The notes below the pieces were generated by a model. That model was not told the origin of the DNA and searched no databases. It saw only the letters and a list, made by a program, of their open reading frames with translations. From assembly GCA_028873595.1 (NCBI GenBank), contig JAPPOV010000045.1:1-64000 (forward strand): a stretch of 64,000 nt of DNA. The letters run 5' to 3'. Made by a program: the position numbers and the translations under genes. This DNA is from Gemmatimonadota bacterium (lineage in GTDB: Bacteria > Gemmatimonadota > Gemmatimonadetes > Longimicrobiales > Gaopeijiaceae). Below are positions 18,514-27,480 of this stretch, piece after piece (position 1 is the stretch's first letter; each line of letters begins with the position of its first letter).

Positions 18514-19292
18514 GCCGTCAGAGTGACCTGGACCGAATCCTCGAGGGCCTGCGTGCCGCGGCGGAGGCCGTGCAGCCGTTCACGTCGGGGGAAGTCGAGT
18601 TCCGGACCAAGGAGGAGCGGGACGACCCCGTGACCGCGGCGGACGAGGCGGCGGATGCCGTGCTCAAGGAGATCCTGCCGCAATCGGGTGAGGGCTGGCT
18701 CTCCGAAGAATCGGTCGACGACCATGTGCGCCTATCCTGCCACAGGGTCTGGGTGGTAGACCCGATCGACGGGACGCGCGAGTTCATTCAGGGCATTCCG
18801 GAGTGGTGTATCTCGATCGGGCTCCTCGAGGGAGGGACACCGGTTGCGGGCGGCATCTTCAATCCGGCCACGGACCAGCTCATCGTCGGGTCCCTGGAGC
18901 AGGGCGTGACGCTCAACGGTGATCCTGCTCGCGTGACCGAGCCCGCCATCGATGGCCGGCAACGGGTGTCCGTGCTTGCGAGCAGGTCGGAGATCCGGCG
19001 AGGGGAGTGGGATCGCTTTCAGGAGGACGGCTTCGAGGTGAAGCCGTGTGGTTCGGTGGCGTACAAGCACGGGCTCGTAGCTGCCGGGCTGGCCGACGCC
19101 ACGTGGACTTTGGTCGGGAAGAGCGAATGGGACGTCGTCGGTGGCACGGCGCTGGTACGGGCCGCGGGTGGGATGGTCTGCCTCCGGGACGGGTCGGAGC
19201 CTGCCTTCAATCAGGAGCGGCCCGTGTACCCGAACTACGTCGCTGCGGGGAAGTCCGTAGGGCGGGCAGCCGTGGGGGGGTGGCTCGGTTGA
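18510..19292 (+). CDS. cysQ: 3'(2'),5'-bisphosphate nucleotidase / inositol monophosphatase family (CysQ-like)
   Basis: From GTG 18510 the product is 260 aa. It has the metal-binding motifs of the lithium-sensitive phosphatase family: EE in SEESVDDH, the central WVVDPIDGTREFIQG, and the C-terminal SEWDVVGGTALVRAAGG. CysQ removes the 3'-phosphate from PAP formed in sulfotransfer reactions. A longer open frame starts at 17811 but overlaps rmlD and is not family-like. Its place in a rhamnose operon could point to sulfated polysaccharide or only to co-transcription. The exact substrate is not certain. Confidence 0.82.
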   Translation: MSRQSDLDRILEGLRAAAEAVQPFTSGEVEFRTKEERDDPVTAADEAADAVLKEILPQSGEGWLSEESVDDHVRLSCHRVWVVDPIDGTREFIQGIPEWCISIGLLEGGTPVAGGIFNPATDQLIVGSLEQGVTLNGDPARVTEPAIDGRQRVSVLASRSEIRRGEWDRFQEDGFEVKPCGSVAYKHGLVAAGLADATWTLVGKSEWDVVGGTALVRAAGGMVCLRDGSEPAFNQERPVYPNYVAAGKSVGRAAVGGWLG

Positions 19293-19294
19293 TG

Positions 19295-19369
19295 GTCGTC
19301 CCGGTGAGAGCACTCCCGTTGGTGGCAGTCTCGTTGAGGGCAGTCTCGGTGGCGGCGGCTCGAGCTTCA
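19295..19369 (+). repeat. Degenerate 15-nt tandem repeat after cysQ
   Basis: About five imperfect 15-nt units lie side by side (19295, 19310, 19325, 19340, 19355). The clearest are GCACTCCCGTTGGTG, GCAGTCTCGTTGAGG and GCAGTCTCGGTGGCG. The - strand reading resembles pentapeptide repeats (ALNET, ATNGS, ALTGT), but there is no gene call to support a protein. The repeat fills most of the 118-nt cysQ-rmlA gap. Confidence 0.5.
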
Positions 19370-19410
19370 CGGGCGGTAGCGTCGCGCGGATCCTTCGGGG
19401 TGTCGACGAG

Positions 19411-20178
19411 GTGAAGGGTGTGGTGCTGGCGGGCGGCCTCGGAACGAGGCTGCTGCCGATGACGCGGGTCACGAACAAGCACCTGCTTCCCGTCTACGAT
19501 CGCCCGATGATCTTCTATCCGCTCCAGCAGCTGGCCGCGGCGGGTATCGACGATATTCTCGTCGTGACGGGCGGTGATCACGCCGGTGACTTTCTCAAGC
19601 TCCTCAGGAATGGCCAGGACTTCGGGCTCGAGCATCTCCGATATGCGTATCAGGAGGGCGAAGGTGGGATCGCGGCGGCCCTCGGGCTCGCGGAGCACTT
19701 CGCTGCCGGCGAGCCGATCGTGGTGATCCTGGGAGACAACATCTTCCAGGATTCGCTCGGCGAGGCGGTGGCGCAGTTCCGGGCCAACCCGCACGGTGCG
19801 ACGGTGTTCCTCAAGTCCGTATCGGACCCGGAGCGCTTCGGTGTCGCGACCGTCGAGGGTGACCGGGTCGTGCGGATCGTGGAGAAGCCCGATCGGCCCG
19901 AAACCGATCTCGCCGTGACCGGCTGCTACATGTACGACGCGCGCGTCTTCGACGTGGTTCGAGGACTGACCCCCTCCGGTCGAGATGAACTGGAGATCAC
20001 GGACGTGAACAGCCGGTACATTGAGTGGGGGGAGCTGCGGCACGTGGAATTGCAGGGATGGTGGACCGATGCGGGTACCGTGACCTCGCTTCAGAGGGCG
20101 GCGGATCTCGTTGCGGCCGACCGTGGCAATCGGATCCTGGCGGGTCAGATCGATCTCGGGCAGGCCGGGGGTAACTGA
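19411..20178 (+). CDS. rmlA: Glucose-1-phosphate thymidylyltransferase, short form
   Basis: The 255-aa cytoplasmic enzyme joins dTTP (or UTP) and glucose-1-phosphate, the entry to dTDP-rhamnose. The nucleotide signature GGLGTRLLPMTRVTNKHLLP is at residues 8-27, VVILGDNIF supplies the metal-binding Asp, and ERFGVATVE and VEKPDRPETDLAVTGCYMYD follow. It is shorter than the usual RmlA of about 290 aa, lacking the C-terminal part that forms the allosteric site. GTG 19411 is the start. It lies directly before rmlB. Confidence 0.92.
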   Translation: MKGVVLAGGLGTRLLPMTRVTNKHLLPVYDRPMIFYPLQQLAAAGIDDILVVTGGDHAGDFLKLLRNGQDFGLEHLRYAYQEGEGGIAAALGLAEHFAAGEPIVVILGDNIFQDSLGEAVAQFRANPHGATVFLKSVSDPERFGVATVEGDRVVRIVEKPDRPETDLAVTGCYMYDARVFDVVRGLTPSGRDELEITDVNSRYIEWGELRHVELQGWWTDAGTVTSLQRAADLVAADRGNRILAGQIDLGQAGGN

Positions 20179-20182
20179 GACG

Positions 20183-21244
20183 ATGCGCATCCTCGTGACC
20201 GGCGGAGCCGGCTTCATCGGCTCGTCGCTGGTCCGGCATCTTCGGGTGGAGTTTCCCGAGGCCGAGATCGTGACTCTGGATGCGCTCACCTATGCAGGTC
20301 ACCTGGAGAACCTGCAGGGGGTCCTGGACGATCCCCGACATCACTTCGTGCAGGGCGACATCTGTGATAGCGCAGTCGTGCGGAGCGTCGTGGTGGACGT
20401 CGATCTGGTCTTTCACCTCGCAGCCGAGTCTCATGTCGATCGGTCGATCGCGGGGGATCAGCCCTTCGTGCGGACCAACGTCGTCGGGACGGCCACCCTG
20501 CTTGCCGCGGCTGTGGACGGGGGCGTCGATCGCTTCGTCCACGTCTCGACCGACGAGGTATATGGGGAGCTACCGTGGTGGGATCCGGAACGGGACCCGG
20601 ACGCTGTGGGGGCGGACGGGTCGGGCGCGGACGGGGCAGCCGGGATAGAAGGCGCCGGACATCATGCGGCTGCCGGGATGAAGTTCACCGAGGAGACCCC
20701 GCTGGCGCCCCGCTCGCCGTACGCCGCGACCAAAGCTGCCTCGGACCATCTCGTGCACTCGTACCACGTCACCCATGGGCTCGACACCGTCATCACCCGT
20801 ACGTCGAACAACTATGGGCCGCGTCAGTATCCGGAAAAGCTGATCCCGCTGATGATCCGTACGGCGCTTCGGGGTGAGTCACTCCCCGTGTACGGAGATG
20901 GCCTGCACGTCCGCGACTGGATCCACGTCGACGACCACTGCAGGGGTTTGGTCGCCGCCGCCCGTGGTGGGCGAGCCGGCCGCGTCTACAATTTCGGGGG
21001 TGGGGCGGAGCACACGAATCTACACGTGGTACGTGCGATTCTTCAGGCGTTGGACGCGCCGGAGACGCTCATTAGATTCGTCGAGGATCGGCCTGGGCAC
21101 GACCGACGGTACGCCATCGACTTCTCGCGAGCGGAGGAGGAGCTGGGTTGGACCCCCGAGGTCACGTTTCGGGACGGGCTGGCCGAGACCGTGCAGTGGT
21201 ACCAGAAGAGTCGCGAGTGGATCGAGGCTGTGATGAATTCGTGA
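20183..21244 (+). CDS. rmlB: dTDP-glucose 4,6-dehydratase
   Basis: The 353-aa enzyme converts dTDP-glucose to the 4-keto-6-deoxy sugar using bound NAD. GGAGFIGSS is at residues 7-15, the catalytic Thr-Asp-Glu is in STDEVYG (123-125), and Tyr180/Lys184 form YAATK. Residues about 131-167 are an extra Gly/Ala/Asp-rich stretch between the two active-site segments, longer than the usual loop. ATG 20183 follows rmlA by 4 nt. rmlC, the epimerase needed for L-rhamnose, was not seen in the window. Confidence 0.95.
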   Translation: MRILVTGGAGFIGSSLVRHLRVEFPEAEIVTLDALTYAGHLENLQGVLDDPRHHFVQGDICDSAVVRSVVVDVDLVFHLAAESHVDRSIAGDQPFVRTNVVGTATLLAAAVDGGVDRFVHVSTDEVYGELPWWDPERDPDAVGADGSGADGAAGIEGAGHHAAAGMKFTEETPLAPRSPYAATKAASDHLVHSYHVTHGLDTVITRTSNNYGPRQYPEKLIPLMIRTALRGESLPVYGDGLHVRDWIHVDDHCRGLVAAARGGRAGRVYNFGGGAEHTNLHVVRAILQALDAPETLIRFVEDRPGHDRRYAIDFSRAEEELGWTPEVTFRDGLAETVQWYQKSREWIEAVMNS

Positions 21245-21328
21245 CGACGGGTTCGTCTCCCGGACCCCAGTTTCGACGCACAATCCGTTATTATTGGTCG
21301 CTTTCAAAAGAACGTTGATCAGGCAGAC

Positions 21329-22621
21329 ATGAACGACCAGTCACCTTCCACGACACTAGGCGTCATCGGCCTCGGGTACGTGGGGCTGCCGCTCGCCGTC
21401 GAGGCCGGCCAGGCTGGCATCAACGTGATCGGCTTCGATGTGAATCCGACCGTCACTGATCTCGTAAACTCCGGTGACTCGCACATCCAGGACGTGCCGG
21501 CAGAGCATGTAGCGGCGCTCCGCGATGCGGGCCTGCTGGAGGCCACGACCGACATGGCGCGCCTCTCGGAGTGTGACGTCGTTTCGATCTGCGTGCCGAC
21601 ACCGCTGTCGAAGACCCGGGATCCGGATGTGTCGTACATCCTCGCCGCGTCTGAGTCCGTCGCGGCCGGTCTTCGCCGAGGCCAGCTCGTTGTGCTCGAG
21701 TCGACGACTTACCCGGGAACGACCCGCGAAGTCATGCTGCCGGCCCTGGAGGCGACCGGGTTGCGGGTCGGACGAGACTTTAATCTTTGCTTCTCGCCGG
21801 AGCGTGTCGACCCCGGCAACGCGACGTGGCACACGAAGAACACGCCCAAGGTCATCGGTGGGATCACGGCGGAGTGCACGGCGTCGGGTGTGGCGTTCTA
21901 TGAGCGGTTCATCGATACGGTGGTTCCCGTCTCGTCTTCCGAGGCGGCGGAGATGACCAAGATTCTCGAGAATACCTTCCGAGCCGTAAACATTGGTCTG
22001 GTGAACGAGACGGCGCTGATTGCGGAGCGACTTGGGGTCGATGTCTGGGAAGTCATCGACGCGGCGGCCACAAAACCGTTCGGCTTCATGAAGTTCACGC
22101 CGGGCCCGGGGCTCGGCGGCCACTGTATCCCCGTGGATCCGCATTACCTGTCGTGGAAGATGCGGACGCTGAACTACAAGACCCGGTTCATCGAGTTGGC
22201 GTCCGAAATCAACTCGGAGATGCCGTACTTCGTGGTTGATAAGGTCCGCGAGGCGCTGAACCGACAGAGGAAGGCCGTGAACGGGGCCTCGGTGCTGCTC
22301 CTGGGCGTAGCCTACAAGCGGGACATCGACGATGTCCGCGAGTCGCCCGCGCTCGACGTATTGAAGCTACTGGCCGAGGACGGGGCGAGCGTGTCGTATC
22401 ATGATCCGTTCGTGCCCCAGCTGTATGAAGAGGGGGTCGACCTGGAGTCGGTCGAGTTGACCGATGACGCTCTCTCGGATGCGGATATGGTTGTCATCCT
22501 GACGGACCACTCAGGCTTCGACTACGACCGGGTGGTGAACAAGGCAGTTGTACTGGTGGACGCAAGACATGTTGCGCCGAGGCCAGACGGTACGGGGCGA
22601 GGATGGATCGTGAAGGGTTGA
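21329..22621 (+). CDS. wbpA: UDP-N-acetylglucosamine 6-dehydrogenase (WbpA/TviB type)
   Basis: The 430-aa cytoplasmic enzyme oxidises C6 of a UDP-HexNAc to the uronic acid with two NAD. It shows the Rossmann motif [13 protein letters not shown] (11-23), the central [20 protein letters not shown] helix and the catalytic cysteine in [17 protein letters not shown], wording typical of the WbpA branch rather than UDP-glucose dehydrogenase. It is followed by wecB with a one-base overlap. Upstream, TATTAT at 21289 may be a -10 element, but no convincing -35 pairs with it. Confidence 0.88.
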   Translation: MNDQSPSTTLGVIGLGYVGLPLAVEAGQAGINVIGFDVNPTVTDLVNSGDSHIQDVPAEHVAALRDAGLLEATTDMARLSECDVVSICVPTPLSKTRDPDVSYILAASESVAAGLRRGQLVVLESTTYPGTTREVMLPALEATGLRVGRDFNLCFSPERVDPGNATWHTKNTPKVIGGITAECTASGVAFYERFIDTVVPVSSSEAAEMTKILENTFRAVNIGLVNETALIAERLGVDVWEVIDAAATKPFGFMKFTPGPGLGGHCIPVDPHYLSWKMRTLNYKTRFIELASEINSEMPYFVVDKVREALNRQRKAVNGASVLLLGVAYKRDIDDVRESPALDVLKLLAEDGASVSYHDPFVPQLYEEGVDLESVELTDDALSDADMVVILTDHSGFDYDRVVNKAVVLVDARHVAPRPDGTGRGWIVKG

Positions 22622-23748
22622 TGGCGATCAAAGTTCTTTCCGTCTTCGGCACCCGCCCGGAGGCCATCAAGATGGCCCCTGTCGTCAGGGCCCTCCAGGC
22701 CGACCCGAGCGTTCAATCACAGGTCTGCGTGACGGCCCAGCACCGAGGGATGCTGGACCAGGTCCTGGAGTTCTTCGACATCCAGCCGGAGTACGATCTC
22801 GACCTCATGAAGGCGGGGCAGACGCTGGCGGATGTGACGGCCCGGGTGGTCACGGGCGTCCTGCCCATCGTCGAAGAGGTCTCGCCTGACATCGTGCTCG
22901 TGCATGGCGATACCAACACGACGATGTCCGCGTCACTGGCGAGCTATTACGCCAAAGTTGCGGTGGGCCACGTAGAGGCTGGTTTACGGACAGGGAATCC
23001 GTACTCGCCGTGGCCCGAAGAAATGAATCGCAAGGTGACGGGCGCCATCGCGCACCTGCACTTCGCTCCCACGGAGGAGTCCCGGGCCAACCTGTTACGG
23101 GAGAGGGTTCCTGAGGACAGGATCGTGGTGACCGGCAACACAGTGATCGATGCGCTCCTCCTCACTCGTGGGCGGGTACTCGGTGACGACGTCAGGCTCG
23201 CATCGCTTTCCGAGAGGTTCTCCTTCCTCGACCCGGAGTGCCGGTTGGTGCTCGTGACCGGACATCGCCGAGAGAACTTCGGCTCCGGATTCGAGGCTGT
23301 GTGCGATGCCCTGGCGCGGATCGCGGATCGTGACGATGTAGATGTTCTTTACCCGGTGCACCTCAATCCGAATGTGAAGGGACCAGTAGAACGGCTTCTG
23401 GGAGCGCACCCGCGCGTACACCTGATCGACCCCGTCGATTACCCTACGTTCGTATACCTGATGGATCGAAGCAATCTCATTCTGACCGACTCCGGCGGAG
23501 TGCAGGAAGAAGCCCCCTCGTTGGGGAAGCCGGTACTCGTCATGCGCGACACGACAGAAAGGCCGGAGGCCGTTCGGGCGGGCACCGTGCGCCTCGTAGG
23601 CACGGACACCGATCTCATCGTACGAGAGTCGAATGCGCTTCTGAATGACCCCGACACTTATGAGTCCATGAGCCAGGCCCATAACCCTTACGGTGACGGG
23701 AATGCGTCACCGAGAATCCTGGAGAGGATCGTCCGTGAGTACGCCTGA
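22621..23748 (+). CDS. wecB: UDP-N-acetylglucosamine 2-epimerase, non-hydrolysing
   Basis: The 375-aa cytoplasmic enzyme interconverts UDP-GlcNAc and UDP-ManNAc. Motifs include [18 protein letters not shown] at the start, [45 protein letters not shown] and [23 protein letters not shown] 22621 overlaps the wbpA stop; the open frame runs 18 nt further up. It overlaps wecC by 14 nt. With wecC it makes UDP-ManNAcA. Confidence 0.95.
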   Translation: MAIKVLSVFGTRPEAIKMAPVVRALQADPSVQSQVCVTAQHRGMLDQVLEFFDIQPEYDLDLMKAGQTLADVTARVVTGVLPIVEEVSPDIVLVHGDTNTTMSASLASYYAKVAVGHVEAGLRTGNPYSPWPEEMNRKVTGAIAHLHFAPTEESRANLLRERVPEDRIVVTGNTVIDALLLTRGRVLGDDVRLASLSERFSFLDPECRLVLVTGHRRENFGSGFEAVCDALARIADRDDVDVLYPVHLNPNVKGPVERLLGAHPRVHLIDPVDYPTFVYLMDRSNLILTDSGGVQEEAPSLGKPVLVMRDTTERPEAVRAGTVRLVGTDTDLIVRESNALLNDPDTYESMSQAHNPYGDGNASPRILERIVREYA

Positions 23749-24961
23749 GAAGGTCTGTGTCATCGGGCTAGGCTACATCGGATTGCCGACGTCGGTGGTG
23801 CTCGCACAGGCCGGAAAAAAGGTCGTCGGAGTCGACGTGAATCCGGATGCGGTCGCATCCATCAACTCCGGTAAGGCCCATATCGTGGAGCCTGACCTTG
23901 ATGGCCTGTTGCACAGCGTGGTCAGTAGAGGAGCGCTGGTCGCCAAGACCCAGCCTGAGCCGGCTCAGGTGTTCGTGATCGCGGTGCCTACGCCCTTCAA
24001 GGGTGATCACGAACCGGATCTCAGCTATGTGGAGTCGGCATCGAGGGCCATCGCGCCACACGTGGCTGAGGGCAATCTGATCGTGCTGGAATCCACCGTC
24101 CCGCCCGGCGCCACAGAGCGGATGGTGGAGTGGATCCTCGAGGAGCGGCCCGACCTGGCGGTTGACGATGGTGCCCGGTTCTATGCTGCTCACTGCCCTG
24201 AGCGGGTGCTTCCGGGTCGGATTCTGATCGAGCTGGTCGAGAATGATCGTGTCGTCGGCGGGGTGGATGAAGAGTCGACTCGGGTCGCGCGGGACTTCTA
24301 TCAGGGGTTCGTGCGCGGTGAGTGCGTAGGGACGACCGCTCGTACGGCAGAGTTGGCCAAGCTGAGCGAGAATGCGTTCCGGGACGCGAACATCGCCTTT
24401 GCGAACGAAGTATCCATGGTCGCCGACCGGCTCGACATCGATGTGTGGGAACTCATTTCACTCGCAAACCGTCACCCTCGTGTGAACATCCTTATGCCGG
24501 GAGCGGGCGTCGGTGGGCATTGTATTGCGGTCGACCCGTGGTTCATCATCGATGCAGCACCCCAGGACACGTCGTTCATGCGTTCGGCGCGAGAGACCAA
24601 CCTTCGCAAGACGGACTGGGTCGTTGAGCGCGTGGTCGAGGCGCTGGAGGGCGAGGGGAGGCAGGCGCTGGCGTGCTTCGGACTGTCCTACAAGCCCGAC
24701 GTGGACGATCTGCGGGAAAGCCCGGCGGTGGAGGTCGTGAAGAAGGTCTTCGACCGCACCGGTCTTCCTGTACTCGTGGTCGAGCCGCACATCGAGACGC
24801 TGCCAAGTGAACTGGTCGGAAAGGCAAGACTCGTCGCGGCCAACGAGGCGATCGAAAGCGCTCAGGTTCTCGTGCCGCTGGTGGCCCACAAGGCATTCGC
24901 TGGTCTGGCCAAGACTGGAGACAACCATCGGATCGTCGATCCGGCGGGCGTCTGGAGTTGA
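23735..24961 (+). CDS. wecC: UDP-N-acetyl-D-mannosaminuronate dehydrogenase
   Basis: From GTG 23735 the product is 408 aa. It has [19 protein letters not shown] at the N-terminus, the [20 protein letters not shown] helix and the catalytic cysteine in [17 protein letters not shown], all typical of WecC. It oxidises UDP-ManNAc from WecB to UDP-ManNAcA. Two dehydrogenases of the same superfamily, this and the WbpA type, flank the epimerase. It ends 7 nt from the convergent end of the SLBB gene, with no clear terminator between. Confidence 0.93.
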   Translation: MSTPEKVCVIGLGYIGLPTSVVLAQAGKKVVGVDVNPDAVASINSGKAHIVEPDLDGLLHSVVSRGALVAKTQPEPAQVFVIAVPTPFKGDHEPDLSYVESASRAIAPHVAEGNLIVLESTVPPGATERMVEWILEERPDLAVDDGARFYAAHCPERVLPGRILIELVENDRVVGGVDEESTRVARDFYQGFVRGECVGTTARTAELAKLSENAFRDANIAFANEVSMVADRLDIDVWELISLANRHPRVNILMPGAGVGGHCIAVDPWFIIDAAPQDTSFMRSARETNLRKTDWVVERVVEALEGEGRQALACFGLSYKPDVDDLRESPAVEVVKKVFDRTGLPVLVVEPHIETLPSELVGKARLVAANEAIESAQVLVPLVAHKAFAGLAKTGDNHRIVDPAGVWS

Positions 24962-24968
24962 ACGGACG

Positions 24969-27161
24969 TCAGTTCCGATCGATCACGATGGCCAGCGTCG
25001 CAAGCGAACCGAGGATGGCCACCAGGTTGCTCGTGAATTGAACTTTATTGAACTGGTCTGTCGGATCCTTGACTGGCACGTTGATCGTGCTGCCGGCATC
25101 CGGCGTCGGGTAGCTCGACCAGAACAGGAACTTCGATCGGGACCGCGCGAGACCACTCGCGAGCTGCACGGACGTTCGCCCTTCGTCCGCATCATACCGG
25201 AAGCCGCCCGCCGCCTCAATGTAGTGGTGGAAATCCTGACCCTCTCGCCAGAGCACCGTCACCGGTGAGTTGACCGCTCCCTGGACTACGACGGTCGCCG
25301 AGTACTCGGGGATGTGGAGCGAGTCCCCGGGCTGAAGCACCACGTCATTCGTACCGTCGGGATTGGCCAATGCCGCAGCCAGATCCAGATCGATACGTCC
25401 CAAATCGTCTTGCGAGCGGATCAGCCGTGCCGCTTCGACATGTCCGGACGCAAGGATCCCACCGGTTCGCAAGATGAGCTCCGACACCTTGTGGCCCGTC
25501 ATTTGAAGAGTGTACTCACCCGGAACAGACACCTGACCAGTCACCCTGACCGACCCGAAACTGCGGAACTGCGGTTGTTGAAGAATCTGGACCTGGTCCA
25601 GAGGTCTGAGCACGAACTCAGGGGAAGAACCCGAGGCCGGAAACGAGATGCCAGGTATGCCGACAAAGCCGCCCTCCCGTAACGCTGGGCTGAGATAGCT
25701 CGAGTCCATCGGTACGCGCAGGAGATCGGCAACGCGTCCGTCCGTCCGGTCGTCGGGGAGCCTCGCGACTTCGGCTTCCCGCAGGTCTGCCCCGATGGCT
25801 GGACCCCGAGCGAGCAGGAACAGGTCACGCAGCGTCATACCCTCCCACCACGGGAAGATGCCCGGCTGCTGCACCGAGCCCACGATCGTCACGTGTAGAG
25901 CATTGGTCAGCGCTGGAACCGTATCCACGACAATGGAGTCACCGTCCTGCAAGCCGACCGGAGGCACAATGACCCCTCCGAGGTGATTCATCTCGTTCTG
26001 ATTCAGTGAGGCGCTGAGCGCCAGATCAATGGCCAGTCGATCCGAACCGACTGACCTGCGGTCCACGGGTTGTACGACCCGGAATACCGTCAGACGCTCC
26101 CGGTTCGCGTCGGGCGCGAATCCTCCACCGGCGGTCAGAACATCGATCAGGTCATCATCGCCCGCCAGCTCGTAGCTCTTTGGACGAACAACGGCCCCGG
26201 TCAGCTTCACTCGCCGGTCCTTGACCGGCACGAACACGACATCACCCTGCTCCAGCGTGACATCGCCTGAAATGTCACCCTCCAGCAGGTACGGGTAGAG
26301 ATCCAGGTTCGTGTCGTTTCCGTCACGTCGTCGTACCCGGATGTCTCGCAGATTACCCAGCAGGGTCGGCCCGTTCGCTGCGTACAGCGCATTCGTCACC
26401 GTCGCCACTGAGGAAAGCTGGTATGCTCCGGGCTGCTCGACCTCTCCCACCACGTAGATCTGGATCGTGCGTAGCTCCGTGATCGTCAGACTGACGGAGG
26501 TCGCACCACGCCGGATCCCCGAGTAGAAGCCAGCCAGCCGCTCCCGGAACAACGTCCGGACTTCCGCCATGGTGAGATTCGCCACGGAGACTCGTCCAAC
26601 CTCCGGAACCACGACGAAGCCCTCTCGGGTGACCTCGAGATCATGTGCCAACTCGGCTTCGCCCGTCAGCAGCAGGAGAACCCGGTCCCCTGGACCCAAT
26701 CGGTACTGGTCCGGGACTGGACCGGACAGGAGTGGCTGAAAGCGGGACGATGCACGCCGAAAGACATCGTGCCCGAAGACCGGCGAGGCTTCCAACGAAT
26801 CCACGGTCTCCTCCAGACCCGTGAGCGTCTGGACAATCTCCAGCCCGTCTGCCCCCTCGACGACCACCCCGAGTGATTCGAGGGCGGCGATGGCGCTGGG
26901 ATCGAGAGCTGCGTTCGGATTGATAGGGGTCCCACTCAGGAACGCATCGAGCGCACTGGCGGGGTAACCCATCGCAGACAGCTGCGCTCGGATCTCCGCG
27001 TCTGACAGCCCGGACTCCTGGAGGCGCTGACGCACGAGGTCGGGGTTGTCACGCAGAAGCTGCTGGGCCTGGGCAGGAGACACCGGAAGCTGACCGGACA
27101 CGGGCACAGCCGGCACGAGGATGGCCAGGGCCGTGAGGCTGAGTACGATCCGTCGGGTCAT
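24969..27161 (-). CDS. Polysaccharide export protein with several SLBB domains
   Basis: The 730-aa product has a signal peptide (residues 1-23, ending VSGQ). The Poly_export domain is at about 150-230 (QYRLGPGDRVLLLLTGEAEL), followed by about five SLBB-type units, recognisable by VGEVEQPGAYQLSSV, TGAVVRPKSYELAGD, VGSVQQPGIFPWWEG, TGQVSVPGEYTLQ and QGAVNSPVTVLWREG. A hydrophobic segment ends the protein (ILGSLATLAIVI). Such proteins form the outer part of Wza-type export channels. It is much longer than Wza (about 380 aa). No paired tyrosine kinase is nearby. Confidence 0.88.
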   Translation of the reverse strand: MTRRIVLSLTALAILVPAVPVSGQLPVSPAQAQQLLRDNPDLVRQRLQESGLSDAEIRAQLSAMGYPASALDAFLSGTPINPNAALDPSAIAALESLGVVVEGADGLEIVQTLTGLEETVDSLEASPVFGHDVFRRASSRFQPLLSGPVPDQYRLGPGDRVLLLLTGEAELAHDLEVTREGFVVVPEVGRVSVANLTMAEVRTLFRERLAGFYSGIRRGATSVSLTITELRTIQIYVVGEVEQPGAYQLSSVATVTNALYAANGPTLLGNLRDIRVRRRDGNDTNLDLYPYLLEGDISGDVTLEQGDVVFVPVKDRRVKLTGAVVRPKSYELAGDDDLIDVLTAGGGFAPDANRERLTVFRVVQPVDRRSVGSDRLAIDLALSASLNQNEMNHLGGVIVPPVGLQDGDSIVVDTVPALTNALHVTIVGSVQQPGIFPWWEGMTLRDLFLLARGPAIGADLREAEVARLPDDRTDGRVADLLRVPMDSSYLSPALREGGFVGIPGISFPASGSSPEFVLRPLDQVQILQQPQFRSFGSVRVTGQVSVPGEYTLQMTGHKVSELILRTGGILASGHVEAARLIRSQDDLGRIDLDLAAALANPDGTNDVVLQPGDSLHIPEYSATVVVQGAVNSPVTVLWREGQDFHHYIEAAGGFRYDADEGRTSVQLASGLARSRSKFLFWSSYPTPDAGSTINVPVKDPTDQFNKVQFTSNLVAILGSLATLAIVIDRN

Positions 27162-27480
27162 TGCGTCGGCGGTCCGGAGAGCTTGGGCACGAGACGCGCC
27201 AGTTCAGATCGGGGAATCAACAAGGAGTCCCCGGACGCTGTGCTCGTATTGTGTTTAGACGCCGCAATCTAGACCGGCCTGTGGCCGGTTACAACGACTC
27301 AGGCTTGATTCTCGATATCCTCAACCGAGAGAATTCGATCATGCGTCGGGACAGCCCCGCGATATTGAGGCGTCAGGGTACCCAGTCGCTGCACCGTTTT
27401 CCTTCAAAATCTCCGCTCGAGCCAGACGTGTACGGTCCACTTCAGTCCTCTTTGCTGAGAATTTTATCGAGGGCGGGTCA
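27162..27480. other. Divergent spacer between the SLBB and GT2 genes
   Basis: This 319-nt region separates two divergent genes and should hold both promoters. I see a perfect 7-bp hairpin, ACCGGCC-TGT-GGCCGGT, at 27273-27289 with no T-run, and AT-richer stretches near 27245-27270 and 27390-27470. No -35/-10 pair is convincing on either strand. A 107-aa open frame across it has no recognisable protein features. Confidence 0.5.

Noticed and set aside
19207-20289. 360-aa - strand frame opposite rmlA
   Set aside because: Shadow of rmlA; only the short pentapeptide-like piece was kept as a repeat.
21266-21294. Possible promoter before the WbpA-type gene
   Set aside because: TATTAT is a fair -10 but no -35 lies 16-18 nt upstream.
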